Numbered from the stretch's first letter, positions 1-8,457 are shown. The stretch: DNA of 30,429 nucleotides from WHSV01 sp050694055 (GCA_050694055.1 JBOGWX010000058.1:1-30429), one strand, 5' to 3'. Notes: generated by a model not told the origin, from the sequence alone. A program made the numbers and translations.

Positions 1-671
1 CGCATGAACGCCAGCGGCGCGATCTCCACAGTGCCCTGCTCGACGTGGCGATGGAAGGTCTCGGGTTCGAGCATCTCGTAGAGCGAGTCGTACAACGGTC
101 TCAAGTACGGATCGATCTTGGCGGAGATATCGCCCGGCAAGAATCCGAGCCGCTCCCCCGCCTCGACGGCGGGGCGGGTCAGCACGATGCGCGAAACCTC
201 GCCGGCTTTGAGCGCCCGTATCGCCATGGCCACGGCAAGGTAGGTCTTACCGGTGCCGGCAGGTCCCACTCCGAGCACGATGGTGTTCTCGCGGATCTGG
301 TCGACGTAGCGCTTCTGACCCGACGTCTTCGGTCGAATCGGCTTACCCGAGTGAGTGACGACGACAGTGTCCCCGAGTACCTGCGACGGCTTCGCCCGCG
401 CGTCGCCTTTGACGATCTCGATCGAGCGTCCGACGGAGTCCTTGGTGAGGACATGATCCTGGTCGAGCATGCTGATCAGCTCTTGGAACAGATTCGAGAC
501 GCGCTCGGTCTCCTGTGCACCTCCCGAGATGACGATCTCGTTGCCCCGAACGAGGATGCGCGTGTCGAACGCCGTTTCAACGAGCTTGAGGAGTTCGTCT
601 CGGGCTCCCACCAACCGCACCATGTCGTGCTGGCTGGGGACGAGGATCTTGACCTGCGTAGTGGTTAGCAT
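1..671 (-). CDS. phoH: PhoH-family ATPase, C-terminus beyond left edge
   Basis: PhoH-like P-loop ATPase of the kind encoded beside ybeY in many bacteria; the family is linked to RNA metabolism and phosphate stress, and its exact role is unsettled. The visible 223 codons start at ATG 671 (MLTTTQVKILVPSQ) and read without a stop to the left edge, so the C-terminal part is missing. An N-terminal KH-like region (about residues 5-70) precedes the PhoH ATPase domain, with Walker A GPAGTGKT at about 136-143 followed by the family-typical LTRPAVEAGERLGFLPGD. It lies 38 nt downstream of the HIT gene, same strand, so it is probably co-transcribed with HIT, mtaB and rsmE. No strong ribosome binding site is seen. 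Family assignment is secure; the cellular role is not shown by the sequence. Confidence 0.95.
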   Translation of the reverse strand, partial: MLTTTQVKILVPSQHDMVRLVGARDELLKLVETAFDTRILVRGNEIVISGGAQETERVSNLFQELISMLDQDHVLTKDSVGRSIEIVKGDARAKPSQVLGDTVVVTHSGKPIRPKTSGQKRYVDQIRENTIVLGVGPAGTGKTYLAVAMAIRALKAGEVSRIVLTRPAVEAGERLGFLPGDISAKIDPYLRPLYDSLYEMLEPETFHRHVEQGTVEIAPLAFM

Positions 672-709
672 CTGGCGTTCTTAGTCTACCCGTCTGACCT
701 TCCTGCCCA

Positions 710-1051
710 TCATCCGGGCGGCCATGAGAACTCTCTGCCTCCAAGGAGATGGAAATGCAGGTGAAAGACGCTCTGACCCGCATCGGGCCCGACGTTGGTG
801 GCGATGCGGTAGGCGCCGCCCACGCCCTCTCGTTCGGCGATGGTGCTCAACGCGATGAACAGCTCCACCAACATCGGTGCGTGCTCCCGGTTGAGCTCGT
901 CAACCGACGGCACATGCTCTTTGGGGATTCCAAGCACGTGGAGCGGTGCGGCCGGATTGATGTCCCTGAACACGAGGATCCTGTCCGATTCATGTACGAC
1001 TTCGGAATCGATCTCCTTGCCGGCGATCTTGCAGAACAGACAGTCGGTCAT
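710..1051 (-). CDS. HIT-family nucleotide hydrolase (HinT-like)
   Basis: Small cytoplasmic histidine-triad protein of 113 aa, the usual size for HinT-type purine nucleoside phosphoramidases. The N-terminus MTDCLFCKIAGKEI is typical of the branch, and the catalytic triad is H97-x-H99-x-H101 in FHLHFHLLGGR near the C-terminus, ending SWPPG as in many actinobacterial homologues. I chose ATG 1051 rather than a longer in-frame start because family similarity begins exactly there and GGAAG lies just upstream. The start overlaps the mtaB stop in an ATGA tetranucleotide, suggesting translational coupling. The substrate cannot be read from sequence; a generic AMP-amidate or AMP-lysine hydrolase is the family expectation. 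Confidence 0.93.
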   Translation of the reverse strand: MTDCLFCKIAGKEIDSEVVHESDRILVFRDINPAAPLHVLGIPKEHVPSVDELNREHAPMLVELFIALSTIAEREGVGGAYRIATNVGPDAGQSVFHLHFHLLGGREFSWPPG

Positions 1052-2370
1052 GTAGCTCTTCCTTTCGACGATGCGCCCACGGGGGCCACAGCTGCTTCGA
1101 GCCCGTCCGCGCGCACGCGCAATCCCTGGACCTTCACGATCTGACCGAGCAGGCTCTCGGTAGCGCCCCGTTCGAACCACACGCGGATGAAGTCATCGGT
1201 CTGCCCCGAACAGACCATGACGTCGTCGACTCTGCGTTCCTCCTCGACCAAGACCTCCACGGGGCATCCGATGTGGGCCTGAAGGAACTGCCCGCGGATC
1301 TCGTTGCCGAGTTGGATGAGTCGCCTGGATCGACCGCGTTTCACTTCCGGAGCGATCTCGAGTTGAGCCATCTCGGCGGCGGCGGTCTCGGGGCGAGCCG
1401 AGTATCGAAAGACGTGCAACTTCGAGAAACGGACCCTGCGCACGACCTCCATCGTGCGTTCGAAGGCCTCGTCGCTCTCGCCGGGGAACCCCACGATGAT
1501 GTCGGTGGCAAGGGTGAGGCCCTCGATTCGTCTGGTGGCTCGGTCTACGGACTCGAGGTAACCGGAGATGTCGTAGGGCCGGTTCATGGCCTTGAGCACC
1601 TCGTCGTCGCCGGCTTGCAACGGGACGTGCAGCCAGCGGCAAACGCGTGGCTCGTCTGCGATGAAGTCCACGACCTCGTCGGTGAGGTGCCGGCTGAGAA
1701 TCGAGGACAACCTCAGTCGCCAGACGCCATCGATGTCGAGAATCCTTCGCATGAGACGGACGAGGTCGCGCTCGTCGCCCTGCTGCTCGTAGCGATACTT
1801 GCCGAGGTGAACGCCGGTCAGGACCAGCTCGCGTGCGCCCGCCTCGACCTTCGCGCGCGCCTCTGCGATGAGCCTGTCTTCGTCGAGTGATCTCAGGGGG
1901 CCGCGGGTGGTCGGGATGATGCAGAAGCTGCACCACTCGTCGCACCCCGTCTGAGCCTTTAGGTTCGCGCGCACGCGGTGCGGCACTATTCGCTTCTTGG
2001 TTGTCCCCATCCCGATCTGCAGGAGAGGTTGGGGGCGCTCGGCCAGCGCCTCGAGGAAGCTCTCCTTGTCGTCGTTGCTCAGGATGGCGTCGACGCCTTC
2101 GATCGCCTCGATCTCATCGGGATTTGAGACCGCGTAGCATCCTATGACCACCACCTTGGCCTCCGGATTTCGCTTCACGGCCCTGCGGATGGCCTGTCGT
2201 GACGCCTTGGTCGCCTCGCGCGTGACGGTGCAGGTATTGATGACGACCAGGTCGGGAGATTCGGCCCCGGTCGCGACCTCGACCCCCTGAGTCGCAAGAT
2301 CTTCGGCCATCGCGTCGGACTCCGCCTGGTTGAGACGGCACCCGAGCGTGGTGAATGCGACCTTGGTCAT
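1048..2370 (-). CDS. mtaB: tRNA t6A37 methylthiotransferase MtaB
   Basis: Radical-SAM methylthiotransferase, 440 aa, that converts t6A to ms2t6A at position 37 of ANN-decoding tRNAs, using two [4Fe-4S] clusters. The N-terminal UPF0004 domain carries the three auxiliary-cluster cysteines C11 (TLGCRLNQAESDAM), C47 (NTCTVT) and C78 (IGCYA). The radical-SAM cluster motif is C143-x3-C147-x2-C150 (CDEWCSFC). The C-terminal stretch fits a TRAM RNA-binding domain. The TLGCRLNQAE signature fits MtaB better than MiaB or RimO. ATG 2370 was chosen because the family N-terminus MTKVAFTTLGC starts there; upstream in-frame sequence is low-complexity shadow of rsmE. It follows rsmE by 43 nt and overlaps the HIT start by 4 nt. 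Confidence 0.95.
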   Translation of the reverse strand: MTKVAFTTLGCRLNQAESDAMAEDLATQGVEVATGAESPDLVVINTCTVTREATKASRQAIRRAVKRNPEAKVVVIGCYAVSNPDEIEAIEGVDAILSNDDKESFLEALAERPQPLLQIGMGTTKKRIVPHRVRANLKAQTGCDEWCSFCIIPTTRGPLRSLDEDRLIAEARAKVEAGARELVLTGVHLGKYRYEQQGDERDLVRLMRRILDIDGVWRLRLSSILSRHLTDEVVDFIADEPRVCRWLHVPLQAGDDEVLKAMNRPYDISGYLESVDRATRRIEGLTLATDIIVGFPGESDEAFERTMEVVRRVRFSKLHVFRYSARPETAAAEMAQLEIAPEVKRGRSRRLIQLGNEIRGQFLQAHIGCPVEVLVEEERRVDDVMVCSGQTDDFIRVWFERGATESLLGQIVKVQGLRVRADGLEAAVAPVGASSKGRAT

Positions 2371-2413
2371 CTCGTGGAACCTATGCGACGCAGTCGGATT
2401 GTCGAAACCACGT

Positions 2414-3148
2414 TTACCCAATAAGGCCGTAGTGGAAGAGCAGCGCGGAGGTAGCTGCGAACGCGGCGTTCTCCGTTCGGAGGATGCGGGGACCCAGCGA
2501 CACGAGTTGAGCCCCCGCATCCGCGATCGCTTCGGCCTCCGTGCGCTCGAATCCCCCCTCGGGACCCACGACCAGAGCGACCCTCTCCGCGGGCTCCAAG
2601 AGCGCCGTGCGGAGGGGGAACGAAGCCTCCTCCCAGAGGCACACCGCGAGGGGCTCACGACCGATAAGGGCGAGCAGATCGTGGAAGCCAAGGCCCGCCT
2701 TCGTCAGCATCATGAACGGATTGCGGGACTGCTTGGCCGCCGCACGAGCGATGGCCGACCAGCGCTCGTCGAGTCGCCTCAGCTTTCGTTCGTCCCAGCG
2801 GGCCACGCTGCGAGCGGATTCGAACGAGTGCGTCTCGGACACCCCCAGCTCGGCCAGACGCTCGATGACCATGTCGATCTTGGAGGACTTCGCCGCGGCC
2901 TGATACACCACGACCTCAGGGCGGAGGCGACGGTGCCGGGTGCGCTCGACGACCTCCGTCGTGACGCTCTTGCCGTCGATCGATCGCACCGAGCAACGCG
3001 CAACGGTCCCATTTCCGTCGGTGACGGTGATGACATCGGGTGGAGTGACTCGGAGAACGCGCGTCGCGTGATGCGACTCGTCCTCGGGCAGCGTGACTTC
3101 GCCGTCCGTCCACCATTCTGGCGAAGCAACGAACCAAGGACCCGTCAT
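2414..3148 (-). CDS. rsmE: 16S rRNA (uracil1498-N3)-methyltransferase RsmE
   Basis: SPOUT-class methyltransferase, 244 aa (family about 240-250), that methylates N3 of U1498 in the 16S rRNA of the 30S subunit with SAM. An N-terminal PUA-like part (SHHATRVLR at about residue 25) is followed by the trefoil-knot SAM site with GPEGGF at about 195-200 and LGPRILRTEN at about 218-227, both hallmark RsmE motifs. ATG 3148 is used; an in-frame GTG at 3169 (VTEFVSGM) would add seven residues, and neither has a clear Shine-Dalgarno. It follows dnaJ after 34 nt and overlaps nothing, consistent with the common dnaJ-rsmE order. Confidence 0.94.
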   Translation of the reverse strand: MTGPWFVASPEWWTDGEVTLPEDESHHATRVLRVTPPDVITVTDGNGTVARCSVRSIDGKSVTTEVVERTRHRRLRPEVVVYQAAAKSSKIDMVIERLAELGVSETHSFESARSVARWDERKLRRLDERWSAIARAAAKQSRNPFMMLTKAGLGFHDLLALIGREPLAVCLWEEASFPLRTALLEPAERVALVVGPEGGFERTEAEAIADAGAQLVSLGPRILRTENAAFAATSALLFHYGLIG

Positions 3149-3182
3149 GCCGGACACAAACTCGGTGACCGCTCGGCGGCGT

Positions 3183-4286
3183 CTACTTGAACGCTTCCTT
3201 GACTCGATCGAAGAAGCTCTTGGAACCGGCCGTCTCGCCCCGCAGTTCCGCAAACTGAGCCAGCGCCTCGGCCTGCTCGGGTGTCAGCTTCCTCGGAGTC
3301 TCGACTCTCAACAGCACGACGAGCTCTCCTCGCCGGCCGCTGTGAAGGTGCGGCATGCCTCGCCCCCGTAGCTTCACGACCTCGCCCGACTGAGTGCCGG
3401 GCTTGATCTCGATGCTCTCGGGATCGTCGATGAGCATGGGTACCCCGAGCTCACCCCCGAGCGCCGCAACCGTCATGGGCACGGTCAGCTCGCAACCGAG
3501 GTCGACACCCGCTCTCTTGAAGACCGGGTGCTCCGCGACGCGAATGGCCACGTAGAGATCCCCGGCTCCGCCTCCGCGCGTTCCGGACTCGCCACGGCCG
3601 CTCACGCGCAGCTGAGCGCCGTCGTCGACGCCGGCGGGAATCTGGACCGTGAGGGTGTCGGTCACCGGAACGCGCCCCGCCCCTCGGCAATTGCTGCAGG
3701 GATTGGTGATCCGTTGGCCCGTACCACGGCAGGTGGGACACGGATGAGCGGTCATCATGTTTCCCAGCATCGTGCGGCGCACCGTGCGGATCTCACCGGT
3801 TCCACTGCAGTCCTCGCAGGTGACCGGCGAGGTCCCCGGGGCGGCCCCCGAGCCCAAGCAATCGGGGCACGTCGAGAGGGTTGTGACCTCGACCTCGCGC
3901 TCGGCACCCAGCGCGGCCTCCTCGAGCGTCAGCTTCACCTCGGCCAGCACGTCGCCCCCGCGCGCGGGTCCCGTGCGCGTGGTTTGTCTTCCACCCATCC
4001 CTCCGAAGAACTGAGAGAAGAGATCCGAGATGTTGCCGAAATCGCCAAACCCGGCGCCGACACCCGCACCGCGCTCGTCGCCGAAGGTGTCGTAGTTCTG
4101 GCGCTTGTCGGGGCTGGACAAGACCTCGTAGGCGCGTCCTATCTCCTTGAAGCGGTCGGCGGCCTCGGGATCCCCCGGATTGGCGTCCGGATGGTACTGA
4201 CGAGCCAGCTTTCGGTAAGCGCGCTTGATGTCGTCCTGTGAGGCGTCGCGCGGGACGCCCAGAAGGTCGTAGAAATCAGTCGCCAT
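3183..4286 (-). CDS. dnaJ: Chaperone DnaJ (type I, zinc-finger)
   Basis: Full-length type I Hsp40 co-chaperone of 367 aa that stimulates DnaK ATPase and delivers unfolded substrate. Order of parts: J domain with HPD at 32-34; a Gly/Phe-rich linker (GFGDFG, FFGGMGG) to about residue 100; a zinc domain with four CxxCxGxG repeats (CPDCLGSG, CEDCSGTG, CPTCRGTG, CSNCRGAG); C-terminal substrate-binding domains. It lies 9 nt downstream of hrcA. The hrcA-dnaJ pair without dnaK or grpE resembles the hrcA-dnaJ2 operon known in actinobacteria, so this may be the second DnaJ of the genome; the window cannot show whether another exists. Expected to be controlled by HrcA through the CIRCE at 5441-5467. Confidence 0.97.
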   Translation of the reverse strand: MATDFYDLLGVPRDASQDDIKRAYRKLARQYHPDANPGDPEAADRFKEIGRAYEVLSSPDKRQNYDTFGDERGAGVGAGFGDFGNISDLFSQFFGGMGGRQTTRTGPARGGDVLAEVKLTLEEAALGAEREVEVTTLSTCPDCLGSGAAPGTSPVTCEDCSGTGEIRTVRRTMLGNMMTAHPCPTCRGTGQRITNPCSNCRGAGRVPVTDTLTVQIPAGVDDGAQLRVSGRGESGTRGGGAGDLYVAIRVAEHPVFKRAGVDLGCELTVPMTVAALGGELGVPMLIDDPESIEIKPGTQSGEVVKLRGRGMPHLHSGRRGELVVLLRVETPRKLTPEQAEALAQFAELRGETAGSKSFFDRVKEAFK

Positions 4287-4295
4287 AGGAATGGG

Positions 4296-5342
4296 CTACA
4301 GACCCAGGTCGGTCAGCATGCGGCCGAGCGCGGCCGCGACCTCGTGTACGGCGGCGATGCTGCGGTTGTAATCCATGCGGGTGGGCCCGACAACCCCTAG
4401 GGATCCCAGAGAGCTTCCCATGGATCCATACGGTGCGGTGATGACCGAGCAGAACTGCATCTGCCGCACGGTGTTCTCGGACCCGATACGGACAGAGACG
4501 CGATCGCCGGCCAGCGCGTCGGCGAGCATCTCGAGCACCAGCCGCCGGTGCTCCAGCGCGCCGATGACTCCACGCACCGTCTCGAGGTCGGCGAACTTCT
4601 CCTCGTCCACGATGTTGCTCGCGCCCTCGAGGTAGACCCGCTCGGTCTCGCGCTGGGAGAGTTCCTCCTTGAGCGCTTTTACGACGGATCTGACCGCCGC
4701 GCGCAACTCGAGGGGAAAGCGATCGACTCCCTCGGCAATCGTCTCGGCCGCCGTCTCTAGATGCGCACCGATCACGATCCGATTGAGCATCTCGTTCGCG
4801 TGCTCGAGCTGCACCTCATCGACGGTCTCGTCGACCATCACCACGTGGTTCTCGACTCTGCCCGAATCGGTGACGAGCACGAGCATCACGCGGTCACCGG
4901 AGAGCCGCACGAGCTCGACGTGGCGGACCACGCTGCGGTCGAGAGCCGGAGCGAACACCACGGCGGCGTGATTGGTGACGCGCGAGAGGAACGAGGCGGT
5001 CTCTCGCAGGGCTTCCTCCAGCTCCCAGCGGGGTTCGGTGAAGAAACGACGAATGCGTCGAGCATCGTCTGCCGGCAGTTGCACGTCGCGTGCCCAGGCA
5101 TCGACAAAGTAGCGGTATCCCACATCGGTTGGTACCCGGCCCGCCGACGTGTGCGGCTGGTAGATGAGGCCGGCGTCCTCGAGCGCCGACATCTCGTTGC
5201 GCACGGTTGCAGACGACACGCCGAGGTTGAACCGTTCGGCGATGGTCCTCGATCCCACGGGTTCTCCCGAGCCCACGTAGTGGGACACGATGGCCCGTAG
5301 CACCGCCGCCTTCCTGGGATCCAGGTGCGCGGTCTCGGTCAA
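4296..5342 (-). CDS. hrcA: Heat-inducible transcription repressor HrcA
   Basis: Repressor of class I heat-shock genes, 348 aa, normal length. It binds CIRCE as a dimer and depends on GroEL for folding in characterised systems. The N-terminal winged helix reads RKAAVLRAIVSHYVGSGEPVGS, then SSATVRNEMSALEDAGLI, followed by the diagnostic PHTSAGRVPTD; the GAF-like dimerisation region and the C-terminal RMDYNRSIAAVHEVAAALG are also typical. The start is a TTG at 5342: an in-frame TGA lies only 9 nt upstream, so initiation must be here or later, and family similarity begins a few residues in. No good Shine-Dalgarno is seen. A perfect CIRCE about 100 nt upstream predicts autoregulation together with dnaJ. 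Confidence 0.96.
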   Translation of the reverse strand: MTETAHLDPRKAAVLRAIVSHYVGSGEPVGSRTIAERFNLGVSSATVRNEMSALEDAGLIYQPHTSAGRVPTDVGYRYFVDAWARDVQLPADDARRIRRFFTEPRWELEEALRETASFLSRVTNHAAVVFAPALDRSVVRHVELVRLSGDRVMLVLVTDSGRVENHVVMVDETVDEVQLEHANEMLNRIVIGAHLETAAETIAEGVDRFPLELRAAVRSVVKALKEELSQRETERVYLEGASNIVDEEKFADLETVRGVIGALEHRRLVLEMLADALAGDRVSVRIGSENTVRQMQFCSVITAPYGSMGSSLGSLGVVGPTRMDYNRSIAAVHEVAAALGRMLTDLGL

Positions 5343-5402
5343 GAGGTTTCACTCGATGGTGTCCACAGCGGGTGTGTCCACCGCGGGAGGGCATGAGTAG
5401 CT

Positions 5403-5768
5403 TCATTCATGGACCTCATGGTACCGCGAAGCCCCGGTCTTTAGCACTCCAACACTCAGAGTGCTAAAGGAGCCCTCACCGGGGCCGGAGAGCAACACCT
5501 CATGGTCCCGGCCCCCGCAGACCGGACAGGCCGGAAGCCGTCCGGCCAGCAGTTCGGTGGCGCACAGCGGGCAGACACCACGAAGCTCGGCGAGCGTGTA
5601 GCCGCCCGTGGGTGTGCCCTCGACGGTGAGCACACCCCCGCTCGCCGCCTCCACGAGAAGCACATGGTCGCGCGCGCAGCGGTACTCGTCGGCACCGGGC
5701 AGCGAACCCCACCGGGCGGTGAAGGTGAGCCCGCAGCCGTCACAGGTCAGATTGCCGGACAGCGTCAT
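5403..5768 (-). CDS. Putative zinc-ribbon protein of unknown function
   Basis: ORF of 121 aa from ATG 5768 (a GTG at 5843 would add 25 residues). I do not recognise a named family. It has three Cys pairs that look like zinc ribbons: CDGC near the N-terminus, CPLC in the middle and CPVCGG further on, plus a lone Cys followed by His (CARDH). No membrane segment or signal peptide is seen, so it is probably cytoplasmic. It ends 60 nt before hrcA on the same strand. The last 20 or so codons run through the CIRCE element, so its C-terminal tail (STLSVGVLKT) is dictated by an operator; this raises the possibility that the true protein is shorter or the ORF is fortuitous. Spacing of the Cys pairs argues that at least the central part is real. 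Confidence 0.5.
   Translation of the reverse strand: MTLSGNLTCDGCGLTFTARWGSLPGADEYRCARDHVLLVEAASGGVLTVEGTPTGGYTLAELRGVCPLCATELLAGRLPACPVCGGRDHEVLLSGPGEGSFSTLSVGVLKTGASRYHEVHE
5441..5467. promoter_or_regulatory. CIRCE operator (HrcA binding site)
   Basis: TTAGCACTC, a 9-nt spacer (caacactca), then GAGTGCTAA: a perfect match to the CIRCE consensus. It is 98 nt upstream of the hrcA TTG start and lies within the last codons of the overlapping minus-strand ORF 5403-5768. Recognition is by known consensus; regulation of hrcA-dnaJ follows from the family. Confidence 0.96.
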
Positions 5769-5966
5769 GTTTCTCAGGATGCCAAGCGCGTCAAGTGCCC
5801 CGATCAGGACGCCCGTATCCAGGACGGCCAACCCAAGGGTCACCTGATTCTTCGGAGCCGATCCTCGTGCCGCCCCGTCTCTGGGCGCCGTCCCTTACTT
5901 TTTCGCACCAGAAGTAAAGATTGCCCCTCGGTCGCACCTCCCTCCCCACCTCGTTGAGGCCAATGC

Positions 5967-5991
5967 GAACTTATGGTCGTCTCGCAGCGTC
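5967..5991 (+). promoter_or_regulatory. Candidate ECF-type promoter upstream of sigma factor
   Basis: GAAC at 5967-5970, a 17-nt spacer, then CGTC at 5988-5991, resembling ECF -35 (GAAC) and -10 (CGTC) elements and placed about 45 nt before the sigma gene. Autoregulation by the ECF factor is a common arrangement. Both motifs are short, so chance occurrence in GC-rich DNA is plausible. The rest of the gap 5769-6032 shows no gene. Confidence 0.3.
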
Positions 5992-6032
5992 GGGAGGGCG
6001 TGAGGTGCGAACATGAGAATCCGCCTTAGCCG

Positions 6033-6590
6033 ATGCGGGGGGACTGCGTGCACGAGCCCCACCCACAGGTCGTCGCAAGAGCCCGTCGAGGGGATGTGGA
6101 CGCGTTCGAGACCCTGGTGCGCGACTACCAGGGCGACATCTGGCGGCTGTGCTTTCACCTGCTCGGCAACTCCAGCATGGCCGACGACGTCACCCAGGAC
6201 GCATTCGTACGAGCGTTTCGCTTCATGCACCGCTACAGGGGCGACGCCAAGTTCTCCACCTGGCTCTTCTCGATCGCCCGAAACTGCGCGCGGGACGAGA
6301 TCCGGCGCAACCAGCGGCGCCGAAAGATCGCCGACGTCATGGTGGCCCAGCCCGAGCGGTCCGAGGTGAGAACCGAGCTCGGCATCGAGGTGCGCGAAGC
6401 GGTAATGGGACTGCCGATGGAGCTGCGAGAGCCGCTGGTGATGATCGACATCTTGGGCCAGAGCTATGCCGAGGTCGCGGAGTCCTTGGACGTGCCGGTG
6501 GGCACCGTGAAGAGCCGCGTACACCGAGCCAGGGATGTGGTTGCCCGCCTCCTGAGCGAAGACCTTCGAGAGGGTAACGGTGAGAACTGA
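6033..6590 (+). CDS. ECF-type RNA polymerase sigma factor
   Basis: Sigma-70 family factor of 185 aa containing only regions 2 and 4, as in extracytoplasmic-function factors. Region 2: VARARRGDVDAFETLVRDYQ, then ADDVTQDAFVRAFR and KFSTWLFSIARNCARDEIRR. Region 4: LPMELREPLVMIDILGQSYAEVAESL with the helix-turn-helix VPVGTVKSRVHRAR. ATG 6033 is annotated; GTG 6048, preceded by a G-rich GGGGGGAC, is an equally good or better start and would remove five residues. It overlaps the downstream anti-sigma gene by 11 nt, the usual layout of a sigma/anti-sigma pair. The ECF group cannot be assigned by eye. Confidence 0.93.
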   Translation: MRGDCVHEPHPQVVARARRGDVDAFETLVRDYQGDIWRLCFHLLGNSSMADDVTQDAFVRAFRFMHRYRGDAKFSTWLFSIARNCARDEIRRNQRRRKIADVMVAQPERSEVRTELGIEVREAVMGLPMELREPLVMIDILGQSYAEVAESLDVPVGTVKSRVHRARDVVARLLSEDLREGNGEN

Positions 6591-8457
6591 CGTCTGCGAC
6601 GTTGTGCGGGTCGACATATCGGCTCGCCTCGACGGAGAACTCGATGATCAGGCGTCGCGTGCGCTGGACGAGCACATCGACCGCTGTGCCTCGTGCCACG
6701 CCTACGAGCGTCGCTTGAAGGCCTTGCGCCGCACGCTGCGCGTGCACAGTGCCGAATCCGTGCCCGATCTCGGAGCCGCGATCATGACTCACGTGCGGGC
6801 AGAGCGACCCCGTGTCCAGCGCCGCAGAGAGTGGCGCTCGGGGCTGCGCGTGGCGACCCTGGCTGCGGCCGTCGCGGCTCTGATCCTGTTCGCCACCTCC
6901 CTTCCCTTCTCCGAGCGTCAGCCCCAGAGCGCCAACGCGTCGGAGATCGTCAGACGAGTGCGGGCCGCGGCTCAGGATCTGGACACCTATCGAGCGACCT
7001 TCTCCATCGTCGAACGAGGTCTCCCCATAGCAGCGGTAAACGAACGTCGCTTCAGCGCCGAGGTCTTCTTCGACGCCCCCGAGCGCTTTCGCCTCAGGGT
7101 GCGGGACCTGACGACCTACCCGGATGCTCGCTGGCCGGCCAACGACGTTGATCTCATTGCGAGTCCGAGACGGTGGTGGATCGAACAGCCACACACGTGC
7201 CCGATCGAGGTCGTGCTCGAGTGCTCGGTGCCACAGGGAACCTCGAAGCAAACGGTGGTCGCACGCCAGCCCTTCGACGGCACGAGCACGCTCCCGACGG
7301 ACATCGTCGTGCCGCTCGAGACCCTCGCCAGCTCGGGCAACTTCGAAGTCCTCGAAAGGGCCCGGGTGGCGGGCCGGGATGCGGTCAGAATCAATCTGCC
7401 GATGCGCGCGGCCCTGCCACTGGTCACCGCGCTACAGCCGGGAGGCTTGTGGCGCTCCTTCCACGGGCTCGATCCGGTCGACATCTGGGTAGACGAGCGA
7501 ACCTGGTTCCCCCTCCGCTTCGAGGTGCGAGCCGGTGCGTCGAGGGGTCGCGCGGCATGGGCGCGCACCGAAGGGTACGAGGATCAAGCGGGCGCCGTCC
7601 TGCTCGAGGTGAGGGCCCGCAGGTTCTCGCGGGGCAGCATCAACGCCCGGCTCTTCTCGGCCCCCCTCGAGGGCGCGGTGCGGAGCGGTGAGTTCTCGGC
7701 CTCCGGCGAGCCGCCCGAGAAGTGGGTCCGGCCGTCCTACACGGCCGGTCTCGAGCCCCACCGCAACGGGCGAACCCCCGACGGTCGCTGGGTCATGAGC
7801 TGGTCACGAGGGATGACGTGGCTCAAGGTCACCGGAGGGGGCGGTCGAAACGGCTCCGCCCTGCCCGTGAGTGCGGAGGAGGTGCGGCTGGACGGCGGAG
7901 GCTGGGCCTACTACCAACCGGCGGCCGAGGACCTCAAGCGGCGCGTCGAGCTCTTCGAGGGGAACGGCCAGCTCTACCTCGAGTCGAATCTCGCTCGTTC
8001 GGAGCTGCTCGCGGTCGCCGCCTCGCTCGGAATCAACGGTGAGCGGTTACCCCGGCACATCGGTCGGACGGAAGACACGACCGTGAAGCGACTCGACCTC
8101 CGCGCCGCCCTCGACCTCGACTTCGTGGGCCGGCCGGCGGACCTCCCCGATGGTTACCGGCCGAGCGCCGCGGTCTCGAGCAGCTCGAGGCTGAGCGGCA
8201 AGAGCGTCACCGTCTACTACCGGCGGCTCGAGGCGGAGTACGGAGGGGACGGCATTCGCGTCACGCAGTCCCCGGGCATCAAGGCTCTGGTTCCGTCGAG
8301 CGAGAGCTCGATCCTCTACGATCTGGACGGCATCGAGGCGCGCTGGCTCGTCGAGCGAGGCCAGCTCGAGTGGATAGATGCCGGGGTTTACAGATCGGTC
8401 ACGGTTCCGGCCGGAGACCTTGCGACGGCTTACCAGATCGCGCGGAGCTTGCGATGA
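6580..8457 (+). CDS. Membrane anti-sigma factor with large extracytoplasmic sensor
   Basis: 625-aa protein, start GTG 6580 with GAGAGGG six nt upstream, overlapping the sigma gene. Residues 1-50 form a zinc-finger anti-sigma domain with H32-x3-C36-x2-C39 (HIDRCASC), expected to hold the sigma factor in the cytosol. One transmembrane helix lies at about 90-108 (VATLAAAVAALILFATSLPF). The remaining roughly 510 residues lie outside. The first part (SEIVRRVRAAAQDLDTYRAT, then FFDAPERFRLRVRD) reads like the LolA/RseB-type lipoprotein-binding fold. A later part (YLESNLARSELLAVAASLGI) looks like the DUF4367/MucB-like module found in such sensors. It overlaps the carboxypeptidase gene by ATGA. Anti-sigma role is secure by domain and context; the signal sensed is unknown. 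Confidence 0.85.
   Translation: MRTDVCDVVRVDISARLDGELDDQASRALDEHIDRCASCHAYERRLKALRRTLRVHSAESVPDLGAAIMTHVRAERPRVQRRREWRSGLRVATLAAAVAALILFATSLPFSERQPQSANASEIVRRVRAAAQDLDTYRATFSIVERGLPIAAVNERRFSAEVFFDAPERFRLRVRDLTTYPDARWPANDVDLIASPRRWWIEQPHTCPIEVVLECSVPQGTSKQTVVARQPFDGTSTLPTDIVVPLETLASSGNFEVLERARVAGRDAVRINLPMRAALPLVTALQPGGLWRSFHGLDPVDIWVDERTWFPLRFEVRAGASRGRAAWARTEGYEDQAGAVLLEVRARRFSRGSINARLFSAPLEGAVRSGEFSASGEPPEKWVRPSYTAGLEPHRNGRTPDGRWVMSWSRGMTWLKVTGGGGRNGSALPVSAEEVRLDGGGWAYYQPAAEDLKRRVELFEGNGQLYLESNLARSELLAVAASLGINGERLPRHIGRTEDTTVKRLDLRAALDLDFVGRPADLPDGYRPSAAVSSSSRLSGKSVTVYYRRLEAEYGGDGIRVTQSPGIKALVPSSESSILYDLDGIEARWLVERGQLEWIDAGVYRSVTVPAGDLATAYQIARSLR

Noticed and set aside
2371..2691. Extension of mtaB upstream of ATG 2370
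   Set aside because: Low-complexity shadow of rsmE; the family N-terminus begins at ATG 2370.
5895..6617. Minus-strand ORF of 240 aa opposite the sigma factor
   Set aside because: Composition has no family resemblance and it lies antisense to a clear ECF sigma factor.
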